NCBI RefSeq assembly: GCF_022458985.1
Contig: NC_061781.1
Location: forward strand, 17,329,001 to 17,393,000
DNA length: 64,000 nucleotides
Direction of reading: 5' to 3'
Source of the DNA: Mugil cephalus
Lineage: Eukaryota > Chordata > Actinopteri > Mugiliformes > Mugilidae
Under the pieces are notes generated by a model. It was not told where the DNA came from, ran no database searches, and saw only the letters and a list, made by a program, of their open reading frames with translations. Position numbers and translations under genes: made by a program. Below, piece by piece: positions 1 to 11,630 of the stretch. Within the stretch, counting starts at the first letter, position 1. Each line of letters starts with the position of its first letter.

Positions 1-1426
1 TTACAGGTAGAGCACAGTGGATTGTTTGATCAATTTTCCAGGTTTTCTGGTGTTGTCTTTTGAATGTTTCTCGCTAACGTGGTCAGATGTTAAAAGTGAA
101 TGTGTTACAGGCAATAGTTATTTATAATTACTGCAACCAATTTTGTCAGCGCAACTTCTGTGATTGGATGTGTTGCTGAGTAGTCATGGTGTGTGCTTTC
201 TTTTTGGTGCGTGTAGTTTCATCGCTGTGTAATGGGCACTGCCAGATTGACAGATGAATAAATGAAGTGGTACAGAGACGTGTAAATGATGAAATCACAA
301 CAGTGTCTGTCAACAGGAATTTCACCAAGGTTGACCTTGTTCTGGCAGAATGAATTAGCGGGTTACGGTGTCCATGACAGTGTACTCTGTTCTCTCACTG
401 TTTACTTGACTTGCATGCCTCAACACACCAGTATTTCTTTTTCAGGGAACCATCAGTTGACCAAACAAAAGTGACTAATTTACGTTTGCCACAGGACATC
501 CGCGTGGTGGGTTTTGCCGAGCGACGTCAGAGAAAATCTAGACATCTGGGCTAATGTGCTATTACCGTGAAATCTCTCACCACCTTCAACACACATGATC
601 GCGAATCGAGACGCGGACATGCAGGTTGCTGACGCTCAGAAGCCAACGAAGCAGATGGTGTTTCCTTCTAAGGAGCTGGTGGCTGTCTGCAGGTTGTGTG
701 CTGTCTCCACCAACCACATCCATCACACTGAGGGAGAAGCAGGGAGGGGGAAGAGAAGACTTGTAGCTGGGGCCCGCTCTAAAAAAAAAAAAAAAAAAAG
801 AAAATCAAAAAATACTGTGCTCCCAGAAAGGATGCGGTTACGTTCAAGGGATGGCGCACTCATGAGTTTCCAAATTTAAAGTCCTTACATCATACCCTCT
901 GCGGGGCTACTGTTTCACTTAAGACGAAACTGGTTTTCAAAAGTGTACTCTCTGTTCTGTAGAGCTCATTCTCACTGTCACTTTGATTATGCAGGCGGCG
1001 CGCTACTAAAGAACCTGTGCTTGAGAAAACATGTTCACCAGCACTTTAATGAGGACACACCCTGAGCTGACCTGCAGCTGTAAACACACACAAACGCACC
1101 TGCCAAATATGAGTCACGCACGGTGGGCATGGCCAGGGGAGTGCATGAGCTCATCATGTTGGTTCCTGCACATTCTTCCCTCTCTGTCTTTGTCTTTCCA
1201 CCTCTCTTATCTGCCTCCTACTTGCACCGTTCCCCTCTCCCATTCAGTGTGTGCGTGTTTGTTTCTGAGTGTGCTTATTTTCCGCTGTCCTGTCTTTGTT
1301 GTGGCTGCTTCTCTATCATCAGAGACAGGAACGAGTGTGTGTGCATGTGTGTGTTTGTGTGTGTGAGAGACAGTGTGTTTGTGTGTGAGGTGGGTTTTGT
1401 TCACCTGGTGGTGAACGAGGCGGGGC

Positions 1427-1429
<3 letters not shown>

Positions 1430-1474
<45 letters not shown>

Positions 1475-1482
1475 CGTGTGCT
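1430..1482. repeat. (TG)n microsatellite with CG-containing tail
   Basis: About 18 uninterrupted TG units (1430-1466) followed by CGCGCGTGCGTGTG. Alternating purine-pyrimidine sequence of this length can adopt Z-DNA. Confidence 0.95.
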
Positions 1483-2570
1483 GGTAAGGATTACAGTCAA
1501 AGCAGCCAGCGTGAGAAACAGGAGATGCACAAGAAGCGTGAGAACGCTACCTGGAAAACAGCTGGGAATGTCTGCCGAACAAGCTGACCAAGTGTACACA
1601 TGCTGATACTTACAAACACTCAAATACACACCAATGCATGCGAGTGCGCAACAGGCACTCCCACACGCGCATTCCTGTAAAATACATGCTGGGTCAGACC
1701 CAACTGGGACTTCTACACTGACTAATGTCTCAAAAATCATAGTTTCAAGGTCTTGGAACGTCTTGGAAAAAACAGGGGTGAGCTCTCGCAAAGGCCGGGG
1801 AGACTTTTGGTACCTTCTTTCTCTTTTTCAGCGCAGACTTTGTTGGTTCGCTATGTTTAACAGACTCTGCTCCTACACTTGAATGAACTCTCACATGCAT
1901 GTGTTTTCACTTGTGCGATCGTACAAACGTGTGTGTGTGTGTGTGAAAGTGGATGGGAAGGAACAGTTTCTGCATTCTCAGATTTCGCCAGCAAGAGGAA
2001 GTTGCCTTTGTTTACTGTAGTGCTGCTGGCAGATTATGCAACGCCGAAAAGATGACACAAGTGTGTTAATATATTCCAGCGCTCCAAGTGTACAGTTGCG
2101 TATGTGTATGTGGGTAAGAGAGCGTGTCACGGAGGGAGATAAGCGCTGACCACTGACCTCGGTGCAAACTCATACAAATAGGTATTTGAATGGGTGATCA
2201 GTTAAACACACACGCGAGTAAAACGGGTGTGCCCGAGCTCGGCCCGGCTCCTCTGTCTCCTTTGCGAGTCTGTCCTTCCATTATCTCCTACGCTGTATAA
2301 TATATACAAATATGGTGAAAATATTCCAGCATGCAGGAGCTCCTTGTTAGATCTGCAAGAGATACCTGGAGCCCTGCAGTGCCGAATCCATGCAGCACGA
2401 GATCCCATCTGCAGGCGTGTTTGACAAAAGCCAAATACATGTCTTGTGATGATTACAGAAGAATCACTCTTTTCTTAAAGGCTGGGACGATGCGGAGAAT
2501 GTTAAGTATCTACCATGCACAGCAATGTTTTTTTTTGGAAAAAGTCAGGGAGGAAAAACTAATGGGATTT

Positions 2571-2594
2571 AAAAAAAAAAAAAAAAAAAAAAAA
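2571..2594. repeat. Poly(A) run, 24 bases
   Basis: Uninterrupted A24. There is no recognisable retroposon body beside it, so it is called only a homopolymer. Confidence 0.95.
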
Positions 2595-3126
2595 GGCTCC
2601 AGATTTCCTTCCTGAGCAAAATAATTTTGTACATTGCGATTTTACGCTTTTAGGGACAACACTTGACAGTCATTAGGTGCAACACTGTTTTAGAACATAG
2701 TGACCAGAGAAAGGCCCCCCTGGGATGCTGGCACGCCCCGTATATACAAAGCAGCAGGTATTTTTATGTCATAAAATGATGCAGGATAAACACTGCAAGC
2801 CACACATTTGAGTAAATGATAGCCACACAGTCTTGGATTTTCTGCTTGCTTAGTTTGACATTGTAGCCTCACGACTCACTGAGCGTTCATTGATCTAAGC
2901 TAGAGTGCTATGGTCATGTTATGTAGTGTCATCTGCTGCAAGGAAAAAAACAAGAGTCAGTGGGTACAGCATTTTGTGCGTTCGTGTTCAAGATGACCTC
3001 TCTCTAATGCACTCCGCCTATCACGTGCATTATAATGCACAAAACATGTATTTGCCAGTGATGGTCATACAAACCTGCTGAATGTGATTTTTAAAAGTGC
3101 TTTTAAAATCACACACACACATGCAG

Positions 3127-3169
3127 CCCCCCCCCCCCCCCCCCCCCATCCCACCACCACCACCACCAC
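3127..3169. repeat. C21 homopolymer followed by (CCA)n
   Basis: Twenty-one consecutive C residues, then ATC and about six CCA/CAC units. The G-rich complement could form a G-quadruplex. Runs like this are prone to sequencing length errors. Confidence 0.9.
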
Positions 3170-4282
3170 TTATGCACATATAAACAAATTCACACACGGA
3201 CTGATGTTTGGCCAGCGTTCACAAATGAGCTCACTCGTCGAGTTTGCATTATCACGCTGTAAAGGTGATTTGCATGGTTTTATCTTGGACGCACGGCGAA
3301 TAGCGTCCAACATAGAGTCAGCGCTCCGGTGACATTTGACACACCGCGGGGTAATGAAAGCATCGCAGCCTCCCTCGTCCTCCTGACCAGCGAGCATGTG
3401 ACAGGCAGAGACAAAGTAGCCCGCAGCTTACTCTGTATTTCTTCTTTGCAATATAATGAGATAAAGGCCTTAATTAAACGTTCCGAGCAAGTCGAGCACG
3501 AGGGAGGACGGGAGTGGTGAGCGGAGCAGTGATGGATGAGATTTGGTTCACAGAGAACATGTCACACTTTGCTCTCTAGGATTGTGCTCTCTCATTAGCC
3601 GTCTAAGCGTCGCTGGTGTAGATGGCTCATGTGTGGGCTCCTCCTTCAGGAGACCCTTCCATTGTCTTCACCTGTCTGCCAACACTGCCCAATCCTCTGC
3701 AAACCCTCTTCCCAGCTGTTCTGGACAAACCCTTCTCCACCCACCCACACCGCACACTTCCCATCCAAACACAGTAACAGCAGCCATAGTAGACAATTAG
3801 ACCTACTTCCCAGCATTAATTACCTTTTTAATTAGTAAGGCTGTGAGGATGAATAATCCGACAGCATATGGCGAAGGGTGAAAAATCATTATCCTATCAC
3901 GGTGTTATTTATTCCCTCCCAGTTCCAGGGGCTGTTTCAACATGCTGGTCTAATTACTATTGCTGGGGGTGGGGACTGAGAGGCAAGCGCACAAAAACAA
4001 TAACAATGCTAATGCTGGAGGCAACGTGAGGTTAGGCCTACACCCAGTTTTTGATGCGATCTTTCTCAATAGGGAGCAGGGCTTCACAATCACTAGACGC
4101 GCACAAAGAGAAGCAAGACATATCCACTCTTTACTTCTCACCCTCCTAATGAGGTTTTCTTAATGAAAAAGGCAGGAAAGTGAATTGGAACATCTGCTCC
4201 GGCGAGTGCTTATTCAAACAAGACTTCTTGTTTGTGATGTGTATGTGGGGAGGAGCGAAGGAAGGGAGACATGAGACGAAAA

Positions 4283-4853
4283 GGCTTTCTTAAATAGCAT
4301 TATTTATTGCATGTGTCTATAAAGAATCAATACAATCTAAAGCAATGAACTAAGTTTAAATTAAAATGCCTTAGTAGCATCACATTGTGCATGATATGAA
4401 ATATTTACAATGCAAAGACACAGCAAGTTAAGCCATAGCCCAGATCATAACCTTTTAGATGCTGAATAAAAACTTGAAACATTATGCAAATGCAAAAAAC
4501 ACTGCTCAAAACACCAAAGAGGCTCGATTAGCAAAAAACAGGCAGAAAAGAGTTTCCATTTCAAAATTGAATTTCTTTTTTCTTTTTTTTTCTTTTTTTT
4601 TTTACAAAGAGCAAAAAATTGATTTAAGGTTTTAACAAACATTATTAACAGTATTTATACATTTGGTACGTCTTTGTAAACTAATTTTCAAAAGTGTAAA
4701 TATTGCATATATGCCATTTGTGTTGTACCTAAGTATCAAGAATGAATTATGTCAAGTATTAATGATTTCTCTTTAATTATTTTTTTTTTTCAGAATTACA
4801 GCATTAGAAAATGTCCTCATAGTGGCATCCATTTTACAAGACTTTCCCATGAC

Positions 4854-4890
<37 letters not shown>

Positions 4891-6798
4891 AAGCCAAACC
4901 ATACCGGTTAGCGTATAACTTAATTAGTGCTTTTGTTGTATCAGAAAGTTCACTCAAACACATACTATGTACAGTACAAACAACATAAGTTATTTAACTT
5001 AACATCTCAGAGTCTCTCAGCATTTTGGGTGTAATTCTCTGTTACTCTGCATTATTTACAGTCTATAGGCAAAGGTTAAGTACCTGTGAGTTCAGATAAA
5101 TATTAAGATACTTCCCCTGGTTTGTTTCTTTTATTCATCTGTGTGTCGTAGTTCCCATTTAGTACCTCTACATGTTTCATTGTTGCAGTTTGTGTTCGTC
5201 GTGTGTTCCCAAGCTCGGAACACGGTGTACTACATTCAAGGCGTCTTGTGTTACAATCTAAAAAGTTTGTAAATGCAAGACCATGCAATGGAGGCCGTGG
5301 AATTCAAGCTAGCGAGCGGCTTGCTAAACAGCCAGTCAAGACTGAAACCCACCGTCCTGGCATGCGCCACTTTGCTCAGTGCTGCTGGGCCTGGTGTGAC
5401 AGAGCTCTGCAACAAGGCATCAGGTGAGAAAATGTAAGATACTGGGCTGTCCAGTTATAAATAAATTCAAACATTCATGTTTCTGCCCCTTGTCCTGGCA
5501 GGTCATAACCTCCTGCAGGCTGTACGGGTGTTCAGGATGTCGTAGGAGAACTGTGGATGACTCGCTAAAGTGTTTAAAGGTGCTGAGACTTGGGCTCAGA
5601 CAGGCCACACACACATACAGACACACACACGTGGTGTTCAGGTCCAGTTAGACCTGGCTCGTGCTGCAGTGTTTGGATTCGCGACAGCTGCTTTGCATGT
5701 GTGATGCAACGCGTTGTCACCTGTTCCTCTAAGGTCCTCTAGAAAGGATTTCAGGGTGTGTGAGTCCTGCATCTCGTATTAATAAATATATTACTCTGGA
5801 CTTTTAATACATAATCTTGTCATAAATGTGAGGAGGGTGGGAACTTAATCTCAGAGAGGCTGCCTCTCATTCAGCTCGGATGGACATTCAGTCTGTAAGA
5901 TGATCGGTTAAATCTTTGATATACTGCGTTTTTATAGGTCCAAAACTAAAAAGGGCCATCAGATGGGGGACTGATGGTTAGAGTAAGGCTTTGGATCGGT
6001 GATTTAAAAAAAAAAAAGAAAAGAAAAGAAAAACAAAATAAAAAAAAAAAACATTCACCTCTGAAAATAAATATTTATATATATATATTTCTACTGTGTG
6101 ACTTGGTGCTGAGGTAGGGTTCTTTAAGCAAATGTAACCTTTGTTTTTTTGTTTTTAAATAGGTTCCTAAATGCTGTCTATTTTTGCAGTACAGTATGTA
6201 TTCAAATTCTTATGCACATTTCATTTAATGCATACATACAAGATAAATAAATAAATACACGTATGCATGACAGGTTTTTGCGTCTGTGTGCGCGCACGCA
6301 TGCTCTCCAGGTTTGGTTCACAGGTTTTTCGGGTGAGAATATCTGGCAACTAGCAGCTGGAGCCATTAGAAAACCAGTCAAAAGTGTATTACAGTATTAA
6401 AATAATAATATACTGCAGACAAATTTGCAGGCCTACGTACAGAAATACATAGCAACCTATTGTTAGAGTTAATAGTCTGTTTAAGTTCTTGTCGTTGTTG
6501 TTTTTTTTATTTTTTTTTCATCTAGTACTACAGCAGCAATGGCGCCTGAATGTTTAGGTGCCAAGGAAAAAAAGGAGGGAAGATTTGGGGCAAAGGTCAA
6601 GTGTCCGTGTTTCCATGGTGATGGCCGCGCCTGCGAACCCCAGAGGCGGCGAAGAGGTCAAAGGACGTCGCCGGCTGCAGCGCCTGTCCAGCTGTCGCCG
6701 TGGCGACCTCGTCATCTGGCTGCAGCAAAATCCTACATTCGGAGGAGGAGGAGGAGGAAGATGAGGGGGAGGGGTGGGAATACCCATGGGCCTTCATT
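4283..6798 (-). CDS. irs2: irs2 terminal exon 2: last two bases of the final Glu codon, stop codon 6794-6796, and long 3' UTR
   Basis: A pyrimidine tract on the minus strand ends in TTCTTTCAG at 6799-6807, and the exon opens AATGA. The last G of exon 1 plus AA gives GAA (Glu), followed at once by TGA. The protein therefore ends VKE, exactly as mammalian IRS2 does, whose second exon is likewise almost entirely untranslated. The remaining roughly 2.5 kb is AT-rich UTR. It contains a CCT-rich tract just after the stop (6741-6759), a let-7 seed match (6110-6117), an overlapping ATTTA element (6243-6257) and two Pumilio-like TGTAAATA sites (5053-5060 and 4402-4409). The left boundary is set by the AATAAA-type signal at 4303-4308 and is approximate; earlier signals at 5130-5135 and 6507-6512 could give shorter transcripts. 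The splice junction and stop are strong; the 3' end is inferred. Confidence 0.8.
4303..4308 (-). terminator. Candidate irs2 polyadenylation signal AATAAA
   Basis: TTTATT on the plus strand is AATAAA on the transcribed strand, 2.49 kb after the stop. The resulting UTR length is close to that of mammalian IRS2. A further AATAAA at 3908-3913 is a possible distal alternative. Confidence 0.45.
4859..4887. repeat. Poly(A) run, 29 bases, inside the predicted irs2 3' UTR
   Basis: A29 on the plus strand, hence poly(U) in the irs2 transcript. Confidence 0.9.
6110..6117 (-). promoter_or_regulatory. let-7 8-mer seed match in the irs2 3' UTR
   Basis: The minus strand reads CTACCTCA, a perfect 8-mer site for let-7, about 680 nt after the irs2 stop codon. 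IRS2 is an established let-7 target in mammals through the Lin28/let-7 insulin-signalling axis. The match is seen directly; function in this species is inferred. Confidence 0.55.
6243..6257 (-). promoter_or_regulatory. AU-rich element in the irs2 3' UTR
   Basis: Three overlapping ATTTA pentamers (ATTTATTTATTTA) on the transcribed strand, the usual form of an mRNA-destabilising element. It lies in the middle of the predicted UTR. Simple AT-rich sequence can also produce this by chance. Confidence 0.35.
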
Positions 6799-7040
6799 CT
6801 GAAAGAATAAGAACAGAAAAAAAAGAAAAAACACAAGTGAGTTTCAGATCATGTGATTTACAGGCATGAAACTGAACGTGACCAAATAAGATTTCCTTGG
6901 TCAATATTACCTCCGGAAACTTAATTTAGATTGTACATAGAGTGTATATGATTTATTATGTAGGATGCGAGGGGAGGTGAAGGTCAAACGGATACCTCCA
7001 CTCTGTTTCCAAGTAAGGAATGAGTGCTCTTCAAGAGGCC

Positions 7041-7090
7041 TTTTTTTTTTTTTTTTTTTTTCTAACTTGCGTGTGTGTGTGTGTGTGTGT
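7041..7090. repeat. T21 run followed by (GT)n in irs2 intron 1
   Basis: T at 7041-7061, then TCTAACTTGC and about ten GT units. Confidence 0.9.
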
Positions 7091-8474
7091 TGCTCAGCTG
7101 GTAGACACTGAAGTGGCAGGTGCTTTCATGGCAGTGGAAAAACAGAGTGGCATTTAGCGCAGTGCGGACGAAGCGGGGCAGTCTCCAATGACGACAAAAG
7201 TGACAGCAACAACACACACACACCAACAAACACGCGCGCACACAGGTACTCTCCGGCGCTCTGTGCTATGTATTTTTCCAAACAGCGTGAAACCAGAGTC
7301 CTCGGAGAGTTGCTTTTCTCCCAGCGGAAAGCTGTGCTGACCCTTGCCCCTGTGTACATGTTTGTGAGGTTTCATTTGCATGCGGAGCTATCAAATGGGA
7401 GCGGAAGTCTTGGCTAGCCGACGCGCACCCACGCGCACGCACGCACACAAGAGAGTGCGCAAACACACAACGGCTGCATTTCTTCCCTCATTCGCCGTCT
7501 CCTCTTCCCCGGCCACGAACAAGAGCCGTTTTCACAAAGCTGGATGTGATCGTCATTCTCTAAAACAAACCTTTCATTCAGAGTCCTCAGTGCCGCCGCC
7601 CCCCTCCCGCAACTATTCCCACCATAAACACACACACATACACACACGCACACAAACAGGCCTGTTCTCTGTCTTTGGCCCATACATACTTGTTGTTAAT
7701 TGAAATCTGAGGCTTACGTTTGATCTGAACCGTACACTTGATGACTAAAACAAAGATAATAAAATATATAAAACACACAGCTGCTCGAGGATGCTGCTGC
7801 TGCAAAAAATAAAATAACACACATACATTTGAATATTAGAATAATTGATTTCACTCGTGCGGTCACCACCTGGGCCGACTGAGCTCAGCCCCCTTCACTG
7901 CCATGGGTGTCAGACACAGGGACGCGTTGGAAAAACCGCAGTAACAGAATCAACCTGACAGAGAGGAACGGGAATGCAGTGAGGTCATGGGACCGTCAGA
8001 CCATAACAATCTGAATGTGTGTGTTTCTGCCGGGGCTGGGCCGGCCGGCGGCCTGTAGAGGCAGGCACTTGGGTGAGAATGACTGCGATCTGCCGGGAAG
8101 CGGCGTTGAATCACAAGCCGCTCAGATTGGCAACCAGGTGTAGCCGGTGAAGGTAAACACCCTCTTATTATTTTTATTATTCCTTTTGATGAACTTGAGC
8201 GAGCATAGTGGCGTACGCAGACTTGCCCCCCCCCCCTCCTCCCCACCTCCACACACAAACCATTATGCAAACGCGAGTGCGTCGGAGAAAAGTGTGGGTG
8301 GGCGAGGAGATTTGGGGAGGGGGGATGTTATTGAGGGAAGGGGACAGAGGTCCAGTGGGGGAATGAACCCAATAGCCCCGACCCCTCCCCTTTTTTTAGA
8401 GCGCACATCCACCAGACCCCCCCACCCCTCCCTCCCGACAAGCCTTGTCTGTACCCCCTGTCCCAACACACACG

Positions 8475-8497
8475 TACACACACACACACACACACAC
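8475..8497. repeat. (AC)n microsatellite in irs2 intron 1
   Basis: About eleven AC units following a CACACGTACAC lead-in. Confidence 0.9.
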
Positions 8498-9156
8498 CGT
8501 GGCTCTGTTCATTATTTATTTAGTTCTCACAGGCTATATTTAGCCACGCTCCATTCAGGGCTAGGACACACATATTAGCAGGCTAGTGCTTCAGAGGCAA
8601 TGTAAACAAGTCCTCATGTCTGCAGATGCGTCGCCTACTTGAGTTCTTTCATGTCATCACTGAGCTAATGGAACAGCGGAACTACTACGGCTAACTACTA
8701 CAACTACTACAACTGTTATTCTAAACGGCGACAGGGAGAAGGGGGGAGAGAGAGAGGGTCGTCAACTTGTGTTTTACTGCCAGCAGCCTGGAAAATGGAC
8801 CCACAGGCAAGGAGAGATCAGCTCTGGTCTGTTTACATTCCTGCCGCGCTGGCTCCTCCCTGATCTACAGCAGCGCTCCACCGAACAAACACTGGCTGAC
8901 TCTTCACCTCTGACCCCGCACACCTCCGCCTGACCGACCAAACAAAAACAACAACCCTCTTAAACTATTATTCTTCAACTCTCATTATTACACATAATAA
9001 TGAGGAAAGTGTTTACATATTGTCCATATTCTCAGTCTTTATATGTTGCAACAGTGGCATCAAATAGTTAATTAATCTCACAAATATTTCCTTGCACAAC
9101 CACTTGATTAGCAAAATTAAGGGGAAGAAATCTGATACATAAGCAAAGAACCAAAA

Positions 9157-9256
9157 GTCCAGAGGTTTCCCAGCAGATCACTCTATACACACAGGACGGT
9201 CAGTGTTATTTACTTCTCCTGACAGTGGTCATAATGTTATGGTGGATCTGTGTGTA
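9157..9256. mobile_element. Right-end fragment of a Tc1-like element
   Basis: Contains TTTCCCAGCAGA, then CGGTCAGTGTTATTTACTT and the terminal GTGGTCATAATGTTATGG. The same segments in the same order close the longer copy at 22973-23514. The family recalls the common fish Tc1-type repeats whose ends read like GTGGTCATAATGTTATGGCTGATC. Only the end is present here; no transposase remains. Confidence 0.6.
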
Positions 9257-10527
9257 CATATGAAGGCTCTCCATGTTTCAAAATCAGTGCCCATTGTGCC
9301 GCTTGGCACCAACATTTCACAGAGCACTTCAATGCAGCCTTAACGCAGGGGTTACGTCCTGAAATCTGGACACGAATTTGCGATAAGCACATTTGCTTGC
9401 GACTATATGAGTCTAATCACCCAATAAACACCGGACCCGAATGTGGGTGTTTTAACGTCACACGCAGAAGCTCCGTCTCTTCCTCCACCTTTAGAAAAAA
9501 ACAAGCTCCTGAACAATGTCTAATCCCGAAGTGAATGTAATCCTTCTTACCTCCAAGCTAAATTGAGGATACGGGAGGTTAACTTTGTTTTTATCTAGTG
9601 CTGGAACATCCCGCCCTACTTTGCCCAGAGTTATGTATCAAACCGTCAGGATGTGTGTCTGCAGGGGAGGGCTGAGCTGGACAGGACAGGTGAGGACAGA
9701 CGCTCCTCAAAATACTGCGTGTAATAGAAGAACCAAGCACAGGCATTGTTGGTACGCTTTCCACAGGAAACACTGAAGTGACATTGAAATCCGACGATCA
9801 TGCACCGAGCATTTGATTGTCGGATTTGGTTCTTTCCCAAAAGCTCATGAACATATCATAGATATTTTTTTTTTAAATGACAAATAGGTTCTTCTGCTAA
9901 ATATCCTAAAGTTATGTACATTCAAAAAAATACACATCATTTATTCCTCCGGAGCAGCGGGAGAGGTGAGAGCCTCGTCAGCGACAGATATAATTAGGTA
10001 AATTTTTAGACGATCCTCTACGGCTTCTGGTGCGACGGGCCAATCGGAGACCGTTCAGATAACAACAAGAACAACACAAGGCTTGTGCGTGGAGGTGTGG
10101 GGAAGGTGTGTGTTTGTGTGCAAAGAAGCGGGGCGGGCGAATCACGTGATTTCTGAAAAACAGAAACTAGTGCCTGGAGAGGCGAGGAGAGGAGGAAAAA
10201 CGGGGGAGGGAGGAGGAGGATGCATAGGAGGAGAGAGAGGGGGGGTATTTGGGGTTGGTGTATGGCTTCTTGAAACTGCTTGGCCACACCCCCACCTTCT
10301 CCCCGCTGTTGTCGTGGCAGATGGCGGCCAGTCATTAGCGTATTGTCACTCTCCTCTGAAGGGCCAGATAACCAGTGAGCACTGCTTCGTGGGGCAGGTG
10401 CAAAACCCCTGACCCCACCCCACCCCCTACAAACCCTCCACCATCTGCTGATGGCTGTGTATATGTACGCACATGGCACAGGCAAAGTCAGAATGTTGTA
10501 ATGTTGGGGCGGACCGGAGCGGCAGTA

Positions 10528-10554
10528 GAGGAGGAGGAGGAGGAGGAGGAGGAG
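10528..10554. repeat. (GAG)9 trinucleotide repeat in irs2 intron 1
   Basis: Nine GAG units inside a wider purine-rich stretch. A similar (GAG)n block lies at 10751-10773. Confidence 0.9.
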
Positions 10555-10750
10555 GGGGAGGCGGGGGACAGTCTGGGCCCACAAATGGAGAGCGTGAGTC
10601 AGTTTACTCCCCTGTCTGCACCCGTGCAACGCTGCTTTTAGTCAGAGAGAGGCACGGAAGACAAATGAGGACAGAAGATGACAGGGGGATGATGAAGAGG
10701 CTTTTATGGCGAAAAGACATGTGGCAGCACAGACACTCCAAAGGGAGAAT

Positions 10751-10773
10751 GAGGAGGAGGAGGAGGAGGAGGA
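10751..10773. repeat. Second (GAG)n block in irs2 intron 1
   Basis: About seven GAG/GGA units, 200 bp from the first block and on the same strand. Confidence 0.9.
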
Positions 10774-11594
10774 CGGCCGCCGAGTCGGAAAAACAGCGGA
10801 CGTGGAGGTGTGTGGATTTCCGTTGAGATGGCGAGATCTCCCTCACAGGCACGCGTTTCAAGCATTAAGCAACTGACACTTTCCGTCAGGGACAGACATT
10901 GTAAACCGAAACCCAAACAAACCCCTCATATCCTCCTCTCTCCCCGTGCACAGGTCCAAAACTCAAAACAGCATCCTCCTCCGTCTCCGTCTCCGCTGCC
11001 TCCGGGAGGTCAAATGAGTTCAAGAGATTTCCTAATCTACCTGTGTCAGATTGATGCGATGGCAGGACTCTGAGATAAGGTTCACCGTGCGGTAACGAGG
11101 GAATGCGGTTCAGCCTGTCATCTCGCAGTAAACAAGCGCGCCCTCTTTTCCACTCACACAGAAGAGAAACAGAATTGGGTTCTGATGACAGCATCACCTG
11201 GAGGGCTTCTATAAACAACGCCTCTTACTGAGAAGACACTGGTCCCTATCCGTTTCTTTCTGCCCCTTCCTTTTTTCCCTCACCCTGGCTGCTCCTCTCC
11301 TCTCGTCTCTCTCTCTCTCGGTTCAATAGCCTATTTTGTTGCGCGAAAATCAAAACAAGTCGTCCATCCGTCGCCATTGTTCTTTCGCCTCCCCTCGCTC
11401 TTGTAGCCATGGACGGACGTCATAAAAAAGTGCCAGCCGGGGCACGACGGGACGTTTACCCGGTAGACGTGAGGACGCACGTGTATTTATGCGTGCGATG
11501 TGTTTTGAGAAAACACTGCCTGCTCGTGTGTAAAAACCATTTCATTGGTGTGTTTTGTGAAGTTGCTCATAACGGAGGAGAAAGGGGGGGAAAA

Positions 11595-11630
11595 AAGAAG
11601 AAGAAGAAGAAGAAAAAAAAAAGAAAAGAA
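11595..11630. repeat. (GAA)n / A-rich purine tract in irs2 intron 1
   Basis: Several GAA units merging into an A-run. Low complexity. Confidence 0.85.

Larger units (their letters stand above)
1..4282. other. Intergenic sequence downstream of irs2
   Basis: No coding exon recognised. It holds many simple repeats: A19 at 781-799, (TG)n at 1430-1466 with CG/TG extension, A24 at 2571-2594, and C21 followed by CCA repeats at 3127-3169. A less repetitive stretch at about 3800-3960, with AATTAC and TAATTACT motifs, could be regulatory, but nothing in the sequence proves it. In other vertebrates the next gene on this side is often myo16; no part of it is visible here. Confidence 0.6.

Noticed and set aside
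1207..1791. 194-codon minus-strand open frame with poly(His-Thr)
   Set aside because: It is the translation of the TG microsatellite and its flanks.
10018..10629. 203-codon minus-strand open frame
   Set aside because: Leu/Pro/Ser-rich reading of GAG and purine tracts inside irs2 intron 1; no domain.
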